DNA of 63,580 nucleotides from Scenedesmus sp. ARA3 (lineage: Eukaryota; Chlorophyta; Chlorophyceae; Sphaeropleales; Scenedesmaceae), in NCBI GenBank assembly GCA_004335835.1, contig RWJK01001814.1, positions 75,550 through 139,129 of the forward strand, in the 5' to 3' direction. The translations under genes were made by a program, and so were the position numbers. Below the pieces are notes generated by a model. It was given only the letters and a program-made list of their open reading frames with translations. It had not been told where the DNA came from and did not search any database. Each line of letters begins with the position of its first letter. Position 1 is the first letter of the stretch. Positions 1-12,238 of the stretch are shown here, piece by piece.

Positions 1-55
<55 letters not shown>

Positions 56-57
56 AG

Positions 58-3000
58 ATCGTGATGGTCAGCGGGCGCATCGCCAACTACTGGGCCAACC
101 GCTGCCTGACCTTCACCATGCTGCTGCGGCTGCTGCGGCTGGCTGCGCTGATGAAGGTGCTCTTTGTGGACAGCCTCATCACCAGCGGCAGCAGCGGGCT
201 CTCAAGGTGGGCGGGCTGAGAGCGTCGACATTTCTTCGTTGGTTGGGCGGGCCCTGGCTCACTCTGGCTGTTTTGCATGCCAGTGAGTCAACAGCCTCAT
301 CACCAGCGGCAGCAGCGGGCTCTCAAGGTGGGCGAGGGTGCATACGATGGCTCCAATCGTTGCTGTGTTTTGCTTGTGGCAGAGGTGTACTCTGGCTTGA
401 TTCTGGCTTGATCCTGGCGGTGAGTGGACAGCCTCATCACCAGCGGCAGCAGCGGGCTCTCAAGGTGGGCGAGGATGCATTATGCTGCAACAGCTGCTGT
501 GAAAGACAATTTTGTACAGCTCCTTGACTCCCAAGAGCTCGCTGGAATCATTAATGCTGGCAACCTGCTGCTTCCTTGCAGGTATGTGTCAGTGCTGGGC
601 CAGTATGCGCTCATCGCGCTGTACGCTGCGGCTGTGCTTGTGCACAACCTGGCCTGCCTGGCGTGGCTGGTTGCCCTAATGGAGGGCCCAGAGACCAGCT
701 GGTCAGCCCATGTGGAGTGGGCCAGCCAGGGCCCGGCCAACACATACATGTTAAATGGGCTTGCCATAACACTGCTGCTTGTGCTTACACATGTGTGATC
801 CCCTGCTTGCAGGTACGTGTCAGTGCTGGGGCAGTACGCGCTCATTGCACTGTACGCTGCCGCTGTCCTTGTGCACAACCTGGCCTGCCTGGCCTGGCTA
901 GTAGCACTAATGGAGGGCCCTGAGACCAGCTGGGCAGCCCATGTGGAGTGGGCCAGCCAGGGGCCCGGCAACCTGCCGCACTGCCAGCCTGCTGAGCAGT
1001 ACCTGGCGGGGCTGTACTGGGTGTTCACGACAGTCACAACAACAGGATACGGTGCGCGGGGAATTCCAAAAGCCCGGCCGTGTAGGGTTGGGCGTGCAGT
1101 GTATGTAATTTGTGTATAGTTGAGAGCCAGTGTACCTGGCTGGGCTGTACTGGGTGTTCACAACTGTGACAACGACAGGATACGGTGCGTGGGGGCAGCG
1201 GGATGAGTGGCTTGCACTAGCTGGTATGTGGAGTAGCGCAGGAGGTAGGCACGTTGCAGGGTTGAAGACGTAGAAGATGTGTGTTTTGTGCTTGAGTTGT
1301 GTGAATGCAGCGTAACTGGCTGGGCTGTACTGGGTGTTCACAATTGTGACAATGACATGTGATGGTGGTGGGAGCAGGGGGGTGAGTGGCTGGGGCGAGC
1401 GTGCTGCTAGCAGCTGAGCCGATGCTGTCTGCTGGGCATGTAGAGGAGCGCCTTTTGTTGCAATGTGCTGCATTCCACGCTGCCCTTATCCGCACCGGCC
1501 GGCAAACATCCTGCAAACGATCTGCGCTGCATGCTGTGCTACCAGATGTGGTCTGCGCAGGCGCGACATTTTGCCCACCACCCCTCTGGCTGTGCCGCTG
1601 CAATCGCAACATCCTGCCCGATCTGCGATGCATTCATTGCCACACAAGTTTGTGCTGCACATTGCTGCAGGCGACATCCTGCCCACCACTCCCTTGGAGA
1701 TGGTGCTGGCCATGCTGTTCATGCTGTGCGGCTTGCATGTTGTTTTGACATTGCACTGCAACCCTCATCTGTTTCAGCATTGTGCAACACTGTCACATCC
1801 TGCGCCGCACGTTGTGACAGGCGACATCCTGCCCACCACCCCATTAGAAGTGTTGCTGGCCATGCTGTTCATGCTGTGCGCCTTGCATCGTGTCGACGTC
1901 AACTACCACCCTGCACTGCAATTTCCTTCTGTGTTGTGGTCTGTGTAGGCGACATCCTGCCCACCACCCCTTTAGAGGCGGTGCTGGCGATGCTGTTCAT
2001 GCTGTGCGGGGTGAGCATGGTGGCGCTGCTGATCGGGTCCATGACGGAGCTGCTCACGCAGGCCACGAGTGATGCGCGGCGCGCACACGCGCTGCGGCAA
2101 AAGATGACAGAGGTGCGGCCATATGAATAATGCGGCTGTATGGATGTAACAATTAGCTCTTGTGCTTGCCTTTGAGCATCATGGCGCGCGCCCGCGCTGC
2201 GGCAGAGGACGATAGAGGTGTGGCGGGAAAAAACATTTGTGTTTGCAATAAAACTCGCATTTCAGCGCTGCTGATCGGGTCCATGACGGAGCTGCTCACA
2301 CAGGCCACCAGCGATGCGCGGCGCGCGCATGCGCTGCGTCAAAAGATGACAGAGGTGCGGCCATATGGGTGTTGTGGCTGTATAGATGTAGCAACATGCA
2401 TTTGTGCTTGCCTTTGAGCTTCATGGCGCGCGCCTGCGCTGCTGCAGAAGATGACAGAGGTCTCGCGGGAAGGGCAGTTTTTTTTTAATGCATTTGAAAT
2501 TGCGTGGTGGCGCTGCTGATCGGGTCCATGACGGAGCTGCTCACACAGGCCACTAGCGATGCGCGGCGCGCGCACGCACTGCGGCAGAAGATGACAGAGG
2601 TGCGGCTGTATGGATGTCGCAACATGCATATGCAATTACCTTTGAGCTTCATGGCGCGCGCCCGCGCTGCGGCAGAAGATGACAGAGGTCTCGCGGGATG
2701 GGCAGTTGGTGTTTTTTTAAACTTGCATGTAAAATTGCATGGTGGCGCTGCTGATCGGGTCCATGACGGAGCTGCTCACACAGGCCACCAGCAACGCGCG
2801 GCGCGCACACGCGCCGTGGCAGAAGATGACAGAGGTGCGGCTGTTTGCATGTGACAACTGTATTTGCGCTCGTGCGTGAGCTTCATGGCGCGCGTCCGCG
2901 CTACGGCAGAAGATGACATAGGTGTGGCGGGAAACACATTTGCGTTTGTTTTTGAACTTGCCTTTTAGCGCTGCTGATCGGGTCCATGACGGAGCTGCTC

Positions 3001-4539
3001 ACACAGGCCACCAGCGATGCACGGCGTGCACAAAAGTGACAAAGATGCGGCTCATTCGTTCATAAGTTGTACTTGAAGTTGCATTCGTCTTTGCAGTTCC
3101 ACACACAAGTGGCTTGACCCGTGATGCCTGTGTTGAAACGCTGCTAATCCACGTCTCACTGTTCGCCTGTGCTTGACCCTGATCCAGGTGGATGAGTGGG
3201 TGTCGCGCCGCAACATCCCCAGCAAGCTTGCCCGAGCCATCACCAACTACTACAAGTGAGCCACAGCTATGGTGTTTGGTGACTTCAAGACAGCCATGTG
3301 TTGATCAAACTGCAGCACAGTACAATGTACGGTGTATCTGGCTGTCTTCATATCTTTATGCACCTGACACGGACAGCCAGCTCTTCTGGCCCTTACTACA
3401 AGTACCTGCACAAGCTTGGTGCTGTTGCTTGATGTGTATGGTCGCTGAGCTGCTGCTGCGATTGCCTTCCAAATTATACCGGCCACCATGCTGCTGCTGC
3501 TGCTGCTGCAGCCAGGTGTGGCTGCGCCACAGGGAGCACCCCACGGAGGCGGCCATACTGTCAGAGCTGCCCACCTCGCTGCGGGGCCGCGTGGCCACAC
3601 ACATCACACAGGGTGAGCGTTTTACAAACGTTCATACATGGTCACACATTGTCATCTGCTGCTTGCCTGTCAAGCCAGCTTTGCAGGTGCGAATGGCTCC
3701 GATACATGCACAAGGCTGCAGTTACTGCACATGCGGAAGCATCAGCAGAATGCATGCAGTGCTCTTTCCTGCGCAACATCATGTGCTGCTGCTCCTGCTG
3801 CTGCGGCTGCCCCCCTGCCCACACACTGCGCTGCAGGGCTGTTAGATGCCCTCACTGTCATGCAGGGCCTGGACCACATAAGGGCTGGACCACGTGTTCA
3901 CACACTGCGCTGTTGCTGCTGGTGCTGCTGTATGCATGCCTCCATGTGTGTGCCTGCACTGCAGGGCTGCTGGATGGCCTCACTGTCATGCCGCCTGCTT
4001 GCTGTCTTCATGGGGTTTATTTTTGTCAGGTGATATTGCCGACGCACATGGTTGCTGCTGCTGCCGCTTACGTGTGTGCCTGCGCTGCAGGGCTGTTGGA
4101 TGGCCTCACTGTCATGCAGGGGCTGGACCATGCCGCACGCGAGGACCTGGCAGGGCGGCTGGTGCCCGTTGAGATTGCGCCAGGTGCGTTGACAGTTGTT
4201 TTTGGGCAGCTCACTCCGGGTTACATGAGTTATCACTCAGCGCTGCACACTCCTGTGCATTGTCAAGACGTGAGCGGGCATCTCCACCTGCTCTGCGTCA
4301 GGCAGCTGGCACTGGCTGCATGGTAACAAAGCTGTACTTCTTTCATTGCTGCTGCTGCTAACAGCTGGCATGTGTGCTGCTGCAATGGCATGGCCCTGCG
4401 CATCAAGTTTGAGAAGCTTGCATGCAGTGTACGGCGGCACTGCTGCTTGCAGCTGCAGTGGCGCTTGATGTGGCCCTGCCTCTGGATGCTGCCCGTCAAT
4501 TACGTGCACTGCCAACTGCCTGTTATGCTGCTTGCCTGG

Positions 4540-4574
<35 letters not shown>

Positions 4575-4643
4575 GTCAGGCCACGAGCTGTGCAGGGAGG
4601 GTGACGAGGCAGACTGCCAATTGCCTGATTTGCTGCCTGCCTG

Positions 4644-4735
<92 letters not shown>

Positions 4736-6671
4736 ATTTCCAGGCCACGAGCTGTGCAGGGAGGGTGACGAGGCTGACTGCCTGTGGCTGCTGCAGGAGG
4801 GGGAGCTGCTGTGCATACGCGGCAACACACAGGTGCGCGGTCCTATGCATCATCTGCTGTGTCCATGTTTGTTCATCCGCAGCAACTCGCAGGTGCGCGG
4901 CGGTCTAGTGCATTATGTGATGTGCCTCTTTTCTGGCCGTGAATCCTGATTGCCTATGACCTAGTTGCTGTGGATTCGCGGCAAAACACAGGTGGGCAGC
5001 GCATGCATGAGGCGTTGGCGGTGTGCCGCATTCTTGCTGCTATCATCAGCGCATGCAAAGGGCTGCGGCGGTGTTCATGCATGACACACATACATACTGT
5101 TGCCGCTGCTGCTGCTGCTGCTGCTGCTGCTGCAGGTGGAGCTGCTGGCCCCTCCACGGCTGCTGGGCGAGTACTGCCTGCTGGCTGATGAGGCCCCGGA
5201 GCTGTGCTACAGGCCAGCCACGCTCAGGTGCGTACGCATGCATGATGCTCTTTTGGCTCCCTGCCCGTGGCTGCTGTTGGCGGCAATATTCATTCATTCA
5301 CCGTTCTGTGGCAATCAAATCTTACCGGCGTGTGCGCCGCTGTGGCATGCTGTGCAGGGCCCTGTCCAGCTGCCAGCTGTGGCTGCTGTCACTGCGTGAG
5401 CTGCACACACTCATGGTGCACCAGCCAGCCCTGGCAGAGCGCCTGCTGGCAGCACATGCGACTGCGTTTCTCGCTGCTCTGCCGCAATGATGTCTGGCTG
5501 CTGCCACGCCATTACTTCCGTGCGCTTGGCGCTTGCCTGTGGCCTGCTGTTGACCACAACCATACTATCCTATCCTCTACTACAATGGTTCCCTGTATGT
5601 AACCGCACCCGTGGCATGCTGCGCAGGGCGCTGTCCAGCTGCCAGCTGTGGCTGCTGTCATTGCGTGAGCTGCACACATCAATGGTGCAAGGTAAAAGTT
5701 CCCCTACCTGCCATGCCGTGCCTTTTCATGCTGTGCAGGGCCCTGTCCAGCTGCCAGCTGTGGCTGCTGTCATTGCGTGAGCTGCACACGTGCCTGTGGC
5801 CTGTTCAGAGCATAACATACTCCCTGCATCACCTGGGTGCGCCCCTGTGGCATGCTGTGCAGGGCGCTGTCCAGCTGCCAGCTGTGGCTGCTGTCTCTTC
5901 GTGAGCTGCACACACTCATGGTGCACCAGCCCGCCCTGGCAGAGCGCCTGCTGGCAGCAGCTCGCCAATATGTGGCTGTGCACACATACCTGCTGCCAGC
6001 CAGCAGAGGCAGCTCAACAGGAGGGGCACAGCAGCAGCAGCAGCAGGTGGGGCCAGGTGCTGTCACTGGCAGGCTTTCGCACCACAGCTTGCCAGCAGCT
6101 GCGGCTGCAGCAGCAGCGAAGCAGGCGGTTGCAGCAGCTGCTGCAGCGGATGCGGCAGGGCAGCCGGCAGCAGCTGTGCGGTCGAGGCAGCTGGCGGCAC
6201 GGTTCGTGCCGCTTCGTGTTGCTGCTGCTGGCGGTAGGCTGCGTACAGCTGGTGCTGCAGCAGCAGCAGCTGCAGGCGTCACTGGCGGCGCCAGGGATGC
6301 CACTTGGCTGCCGCATGCATTCAGTGGGGTTCGAAAGCCCTCCCTGGCCGCCCGATCAGTGCCGGCTGCTTCAGTGGTGCATGGCAGTGGAGTGCCTTTA
6401 ACTGGTTTGCCTAGATATGCCACTGTCAGTGGCGGCAGGTTGGCGACTGGCTTAGCTGACAGCAGCCGCGCAGCAGGAGATGCAGGCAATGCAGTAGCAG
6501 CAGCAGCAGCAGCACCTGGGGTTGGTGGCAGCAGTGTGGGCGCAGCGGTCGGAAGCAGCAGCAGGGCTGGCAGTGGAAGGCTGTCTGCTGCATCTGTGCC
6601 TTTGGCATATGATGCATCTATTGCCGGGGGTGGTGTGGCTACAGATGCACGTGCCTCCAGATGCATGCAGG

Positions 6672-6710
<39 letters not shown>

Positions 6711-6848
6711 GTGTGGGTGCTTACTTGGCCAATGTGCCGCCAGAGGTCGCTGGCGCAGGCGCAGACGCAGCAGCTTATTTTGATGTAATCGCCGACACAG
6801 AAGCAGCAGCAGCAGCAGCAACGGAAGATGAAGCATCGAAAGCAACAG

Positions 6849-6879
<31 letters not shown>

Positions 6880-7147
6880 TGGTAGGCCTGGGGTGCGGCT
6901 CCGCACTGCTCAGCTGCAAAGCACAGCTGAGCTGCCGCCCCTGCCGCCAACCCAGCAACAGCAGCAGCAGCAGTTACGAGGTCCAGCAGTTGCCGCCTTG
7001 CTGTTCCCCAGAAGCTCCAGCACTGGGCAGCTGCAGCAGATCAGTGAGCTGGCCAGCCTAGATGAGCCTCATGCTGCGGCAGCTGCCCATGAGGCTGCAG
7101 CTGCTGCGCAAACTGCAGCCGAGGAGCCCCAGCATCCACGGCCATAA
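58..7147 (+). CDS. Voltage-gated-type K+ channel with cyclic-nucleotide-binding domain, 5' end missing
   Basis: Exons that close in phase: 58-206, 813-1051, 1949-2112, 3188-3255, 3512-3612, 4091-4183, 4744-4832, 5136-5227, 5863-7147 (759 residues visible; S1-S3 lie left of the window). Residues about 20-36 resemble an S4 with Arg every third position. S5 is about 55-80. The pore (about 115-131) ends in TTVTTTGYGD, the K+ selectivity filter. S6 follows, then a C-linker (about 185-255) and a CNBD with LLGEYCLLADEAP and RPATLRAL, matching the phosphate-binding cassette pattern GE...R.A. The last exon adds a roughly 400-residue Ala/Gln-rich tail encoded by CAG runs. The family is HCN/CNG/plant Shaker-like plasma-membrane channels; Chlamydomonas KCN-type channels are the likely relatives. 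Whether it is inward or outward rectifying cannot be judged without S1-S4. Nearly every intron contains partial copies of its flanking exon ends. Confidence 0.85.
168..466 (+). repeat. Tandem copies of the S4-exon tail with donor site
   Basis: The exon end encoding VDSLITSGSSGLSR followed by GTGGGCG (168-206) recurs at about 288-330 and 424-466 inside the following intron. Each copy keeps its GT donor. The period is about 125-135 bp. Confidence 0.85.
592..740 (+). repeat. Upstream partial copy of the S5/pore exon
   Basis: This 149-bp stretch copies the first part of exon 813-1051 (RYVSVLGQYALIALYAAAVL onward) with its own CTTGCAG acceptor. It is cut off before the pore helix, so it cannot replace the real exon. 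Differences from the real exon are few, mainly synonymous third positions. Confidence 0.85.
1129..1370 (+). repeat. Two copies of the K+ selectivity-filter exon tail
   Basis: The exon end LAGLYWVFTTVTTTGYG is repeated at about 1129-1185 and 1309-1365. The first copy still reads TTVTTTGYG followed by GTGCGTG. The second has decayed: it reads TIVTMTCDG and has lost the filter and the donor. This is a graded decay series in one intron. Confidence 0.85.
1563..1870 (+). repeat. Copies of the S6-exon head with acceptor
   Basis: The exon head GDILPTTPLE, real at 1949, is preceded by copies at about 1671 and 1829 and by a degenerate one at about 1563. The two better copies keep CAG/GCGACATCCTGCCCACCAC and run on into LAMLFMLCALH-like sequence before diverging. 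Confidence 0.8.
2140..3045 (+). repeat. Array of S6-exon tail copies, at least four plus degenerate ones
   Basis: The exon end encoding ALLIGSMTELLTQATSDARR to RQKMTEV (real end 2112) recurs with ends at 2354, 2599, 2834 and about 3044, spaced about 210-245 bp. The first three keep GAG/GTGCGG; the last is degraded. Between them lie poorer copies containing ATGGCGCGCGC and GCGGCAGAAGATGACA, at about 2180, 2430, 2650 and 2885, so the array probably alternates good and bad units. Confidence 0.85.
3830..3992 (+). repeat. Copies of the C-linker exon head (LLDGLTVMQGLDH)
   Basis: The head of exon 4091-4183 is repeated at about 3831-3875 and 3960-3992. Each copy sits behind a CTGCAG acceptor, with a spacing of about 125-130 bp. 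Confidence 0.8.
4577..5000 (+). repeat. CNBD-exon head and tail copies
   Basis: A copy of the exon head HELCREGDEAD with a CAG acceptor lies at about 4577-4622, before the real exon at 4744. Two copies of the exon tail (GNTQ and donor) lie after it, at about 4878-4900 and 4976-4996. The same exon therefore shows duplication of both ends. Confidence 0.75.
4645..4734 (+). repeat. (CTG)30 microsatellite in intron
   Basis: Thirty uninterrupted CTG units end about 10 bp before the CAG acceptor of the exon at 4744. This is the longest pure triplet run in the window. It occupies the position of a polypyrimidine tract. Confidence 0.97.
5358..5790 (+). repeat. Three copies of the last channel exon's head
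   Basis: RALSSCQLWLLSLRELHT is encoded at 5358, 5627 and 5739 before the real exon at 5863. All keep a GCAG acceptor. The first copy is long: it continues through LAERLLAA and then stops after LPQ at about 5488. Splicing to it would give a channel without the 400-residue tail. Confidence 0.85.
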
Positions 7148-7492
7148 GCAGGCAGAATTTATAAAAAGGTGTCGTTACTGCGCGGCGATAAGGGTAACGT
7201 TCAATTGTTGCAAGGGTGATTTGAACTGTTCAGACCTAAGACCTACTGCTAAGGTGTCACCTCTCGGCAGCCGTGGGTTGCGCCTGCTCGACACACGTAA
7301 AGGGTGTTGTGTCATTGTAAGAGTGAGATGAGGGCGCTGGAATCTGAGCCCAAGCATGTACTGTTCTAGATCAACGACACACGCACGGAACATACGCTTT
7401 TCGGTCCTTGCCTGACGCATTTGACGAGAGAGGGTTACCTGGAGCCTAGGATGAAATAAAAAGAACGATTATAAAGTGCTTTACGACGCATC
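7148..7492. other. Intergenic, channel 3' UTR to mannosidase promoter
   Basis: This holds no coding signal I can support. It contains TGTAA at 7316-7320, about 170 bp after the channel stop, and no clear TATA box before the mannosidase ATG. Confidence 0.6.
7316..7320 (+). terminator. TGTAA poly(A) signal of the channel gene
   Basis: TGTAA is the usual chlorophyte polyadenylation signal and sits about 170 bp after the stop codon. The 5-bp motif alone is weak evidence. Confidence 0.5.
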
Positions 7493-8651
7493 ATGGTGGC
7501 TAGACGGATCGTGCATGCCGTTCTGCTGCTGCTGTTGCTGTCCTGCCTTGGAGCGGTGAAAACGAAGGGACAACCCATCTTGTATAACACTTCATCGTCC
7601 AGGCAAGCAAAGTGATGCATTGTACATACAACTACGTTGCCCTGCATGTTGATCAGCGTGCATTTGTCATGGCACTTGCCAGCATCAGTTGCGGTGTACT
7701 GCACTGTAGATGCTGACAAAGCTGTGTGCAATGATACCTCCCACCAATCCACAAGCGATCTTCCAATCCTTCACAATAACAGCTGATCTGCTTAGTAACT
7801 TTATAACCAATTGTGCGCTGACCTGTGGCATGCCATCAGCAAAGAGCAGCGCTGTATGTGGGCGCCGCGTGGTGGTGCAGATGCCCCAGAGGGCACCTGC
7901 TGCTGATGATGATGATCTGCTGCTTGCAGGGACCCCGCAAAGCTCAACATCCACCTGGTGCCCCACACGCATGATGACTCGGGCTGGCTCAAAACGTTCG
8001 AGCAGTACTACTGGGGCACACGCCAGGACATACAGGTGCCCTTGCTCTCATATAATAACAGCGCACTCTATTGTCCAGACTTTCAGACCTTTTTTGAAAT
8101 TCCTTTCTTAAAAGGACATTGAGCCTGCGCCCACACACAGCAACTCTCTGTCAACAGCCAGTGTTCAACCAAACAGCTTGCTTGGTGATATGACAAAATG
8201 CAGGTGTTGGGTCGAGTTGAGGTTATGCGGTGCAGGAGCGCTGACAGCAGCAATGCACACCTACGCAACCTCAAGCCCTTGCTGTGCTGATGTTCATGCT
8301 GATTGTGCATTGTTGCGCCATATTGAGTTACTGTTGCAATTCTGCGCCGCAGATGGCTGGCGTGCAGTACGTGATGAGCACTGTGGTGCAGGCGCTCCTG
8401 GACAACCCCCACAGGAAGTTCTCCTACGCAGAAATGGTGGGCGCGGCTGGTGTCTTTGCAGCGCTTCTTGGTGCATGCACCCATGCAGCATGCAGCTGCC
8501 ATTTGTGCAGAGTGTCTGCATACGCCCATGCAGGCATTACCACAAACCGTGTCGTGCATCGCCTTCGTACAGTTGCGTTGTGCTTGCACCACCTGCAGTT
8601 GCTGCTGTTGTCCTCTGTTCACCTGCCCAGCTCGCCGCCGCCACCACCACC

Positions 8652-8686
<35 letters not shown>

Positions 8687-9225
8687 TGCTGCAGAGCTTC
8701 TTCACGCGCTGGTGGCACCTGCAGACTCCGCGCGTGCAGCAGCAAGTGCGGCAGCTGGTTGCCTCTGGGCAGCTGGACTTTGTCAATGGCGGCTTTGTGC
8801 AGCATGACGAAGCAGCAGCACATTATGCTGCAATGATTGACCAGACAACCCGAGGTCACCGGTGAGCCGGCAGTGCTCAAGCAGCAGCAGCAGCAGAGGC
8901 AGCAGCAGCACGGTAACAGCAGAGGCGGTGGCGGCAGCAGTGGCAGCAGCAGCGGCGCTGCCTGGATTTTTACACGTTTGTTAATGCACCTTGTTGGTGT
9001 AATCGCGGCAGCTGTCACCTCACTCACACACATTGAGCTCTACTGCACCACCTGCACTCTCTTCACTGTTATCGCCTCAGGTTCCTCAACAACACATTCG
9101 GCTTTGTGCCGAAAGTGGCCTGGCAGATCGACCCCTTTGGCCACTCAGCCACGCAGGCGGCGCTGCTGACGGCAGCGGCAGGCTTCGAGGCGCTATTCTT
9201 TGGGCGGGCTGATTACCAGGTGGGC

Positions 9226-9259
<34 letters not shown>

Positions 9260-12199
9260 GCTGCTTTTTTGAGACGGGCTTACTACCAGGTGGGCCTGCT
9301 GCTGCTGCTGCTGCTGTCACCTGCACGGCAAGGTCGTTGGAGTATTTTGTTGCTCACTTGCAATGCCGCCTGCTTGCAGGACATGAAGCTGCGTGCCGGC
9401 AATCGCCAGCTGGAGTTGCAGTCCCTGCGCTTTCTGCCTGCTTTGGTTGCTCTCTCCCGCCTTGTTTCTGATCACTTGCACTGCCTGCTGCTTGCAGGAC
9501 ATGAAGCTGCGGGCCAGCAAGCGCCAGCTGGAGCTGCTGTGGCGGCCGTGTGCCTCCTGGGGCCAGGCAGGCCAGATCTTCACACAGAACTACCCCTCCG
9601 GCAATTACGGCCCACCCAGTGGCTTCAACTTTGACTGGGGCCAGCTGGACCCGCCTATAGTGGTGAGTGGGTGTGCGTGCAGCAGATAAGATAGAAAGCT
9701 TCCAGTGTGGTGTGGCATCTGTTATGCTGTGCTGTGTGCGGGTTGTGCGCGGCAGGTTGAGGTGTGAGCGGGAGCTGCAAAACCCCCTGAACCAGCTAGA
9801 CGACAAATGTGCAGTGGCATGCCTTGCTGGCAGCATGATGGGGTACAACTGTAATGTATGGATGGCGGATTGCAGGTGGCCGTTGTGCGTGGTGGATTGT
9901 GAGACAGCAAATGTGACGCTGTAGCATCATCTTGCAGATTGTCTGCCTTGCTCGCCTGCAGTGCGGGGTTGTGAACAGAAAGAAAACACGTCTTATAAAC
10001 ATTGCTGACTGCTGCTGCTTGCAGGACGACCCATCCAGCCCTGAGTTCAACCTGCGCCAGCGCGTTGACCTGTTTGTGGCGCAGGCGCAGGCCTGGTCAA
10101 ACTTGTTGCGAGGGAATGACGTGTTGTTCATGATGGGGTCCGACTTTGAGTATGCCAACGCACACGCAATCTTTGCCAACCTGGACAAGTGAGTGTGCCT
10201 GGCGCTAAGCATGTGTTCTGGGACTGGGTTTGAGCTTAATCAACATGAGCACCTGCAAATCTGTTTGTGTGCTGAGTGTTTGCTGTGTACGGCAGCTGCT
10301 ATGTGCACTGCAGAGTCAATGCAGACAGCATATGGCAGTGCACAAGCCCATCCTGCCAGTCAACCTGGTGTAGTGACGCCAGCTACTGCTGCATGCGCCC
10401 AGTTGCAGCGCAAATGTCAATGTTTACATCTACGTTTGCCGTGCATGCATGAATGTCCTACCTCAGGCAAATCAATGCCCTTTGTTACTCTGCGCATCCA
10501 TCTTGAGCTGAGAATTACGATGTGCGCTGACCTGCTGCGCTTGCCGCACCTGCTGCTGCTCAGGTTAATCCATCACGTCAACGCAGACGGCAGAGTCAAC
10601 GTGTTCTACTCCACACCAGCCGCCTACGTCGCTGCCAAGGCCAGTTACAGCAACACCAGCTGGCCTGTCAAGGCCGACGATTTTTTCCCCTACGCAGACT
10701 GCCCACACTGCTACTGGACTGGTGAGGCGGTTTTGCTTATCTTGCTGACACTGCTTTCTGCATGGCTACAAAAGCATATGTATCTGCTGTTACTGTCCTG
10801 TTGTGCAAGGCCATGTCACAATTCCTCTCAGAGTGACGTTCTTCTCAGGTGACATTGGGAGCTGTTATAGTCAGATCTTGCTGGTTGTTACAATCGAACC
10901 GCACCCCGCAGGCTACTTCACCAGCCGTCCAACCAGCAAGGGGTACATCCGGCAGGCCACCGCCTACCTGGCAGCAGCACGGCAGCTGCAGGCACTGGCA
11001 GCAGCAGACGTCCAAAAAGCACGCAGCCAGCAGCAGCAGCAGCAGCAGCAGCGCTCCTCTGCAGCCAGCAGCGGCGCTGGCTGCAGGCGAACCGGCCCAC
11101 AGCAATCCAGCAGCGGCAGCAGCAGCAGTTCCGCAGAAGACCCTCATCCTAATCCTGTTCAAGTCAGAGGCAGCGCCAGCACCAGCAGCAGCAGCAGCAG
11201 CAGCGGTGGCAGCAGCAGCACTGAAAGCAGCATCAGCGGCAGCAGCAGCAGCCTGGAGGCGCTGGAGTTTGCTGTGTCCATTAGCCAGCACCATGACGCC
11301 ATCACAGGCACGGAGAAGCAGGCAGTGGCAAACGACTACGCAAGGTGGGCCGCACTGATGCGCGCATGTTTGTTACTAGTTTTTGCATTCAGGACAGCTG
11401 CAAGTTGGCAGCTTGTGTGGCAGCAGCAGCTGGTGTAGCTCCTTATCATGGCTTGGCGGCCAGGAGTTGTGTCCTTACGTCATCACTGAGCATTGAAGGG
11501 CTGGCCAAGGTAATGACCAGTGCTGTGCTGCCACCTGCTGTGCTGCCACCTGCTGTGATGCCGAGCCCTGATTTTGTCCTTTTATGTGCTGTCTGCTCCT
11601 TTTCCAGGTACCTTTTTGTGGGCATGGAGCAGGCAGGTGATGTGGTCAATGCAGCACTGCAGCAGCTGCTGACGCGCTCCCTGCCAGCAGCAAGCCCCCA
11701 GCAGCAGCAGCAGCAGCAGCCTGCCACCCCTGCTGCAGCAGCCGTTACCACTGCAACCACAGGCGGCAGCAGCAGCAGCAGCACCAGGGCCTGGTTGCAA
11801 GGCATCATGGCTAGGCAGCCAGGGTTTGGGGTTCTGCTGCAGGATTTGTGCCAGGGTTTAGCCAAGCAGCAGGGCTGCTGGCGGGCACTGCTGCGCAGCA
11901 TCCTGCAGTGGTGCAAGCCCTCTGCATCAGCAGCTGCTGCTGCCAGTAGCGGCAATGCGGCACCAACCACTGTTGCAGCTAGCAGCATAGAGGCTGCAGG
12001 AGGTCCGGCAGCAGCAGCAGCAGCAGGTGACCTGCCTGCAGGTATCAAGCTGGCTCAGTGTCCGCTGCTGAATGTCAGCATATGCCTGCCAAGCGCCCGC
12101 GGCACTGCTCCGGCAGCTTCTAGCCACAGCAGCATTGCAGTCAGCAGGCAGCTCCACATGGCAGCAGCAGCAGCAGGACACATCTCAGAAGCCACCAGA

Positions 12200-12238
<39 letters not shown>

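Noticed and set aside
592..1051. Two mutually exclusive S5/pore exons
   Set aside because: The first copy ends before the pore helix and has no matching donor, so it cannot substitute for the second.
4500..4860. Poly-Leu, poly-Ala, poly-Cys, poly-Ser and poly-Gln frames
   Set aside because: All are translations of the (CTG)30 intron repeat in different frames; no domain and no start context.
7435..7752. Minus-strand 105-codon frame over the mannosidase first exon
   Set aside because: It overlaps the well-supported signal-peptide exon antisense and shows no domain.
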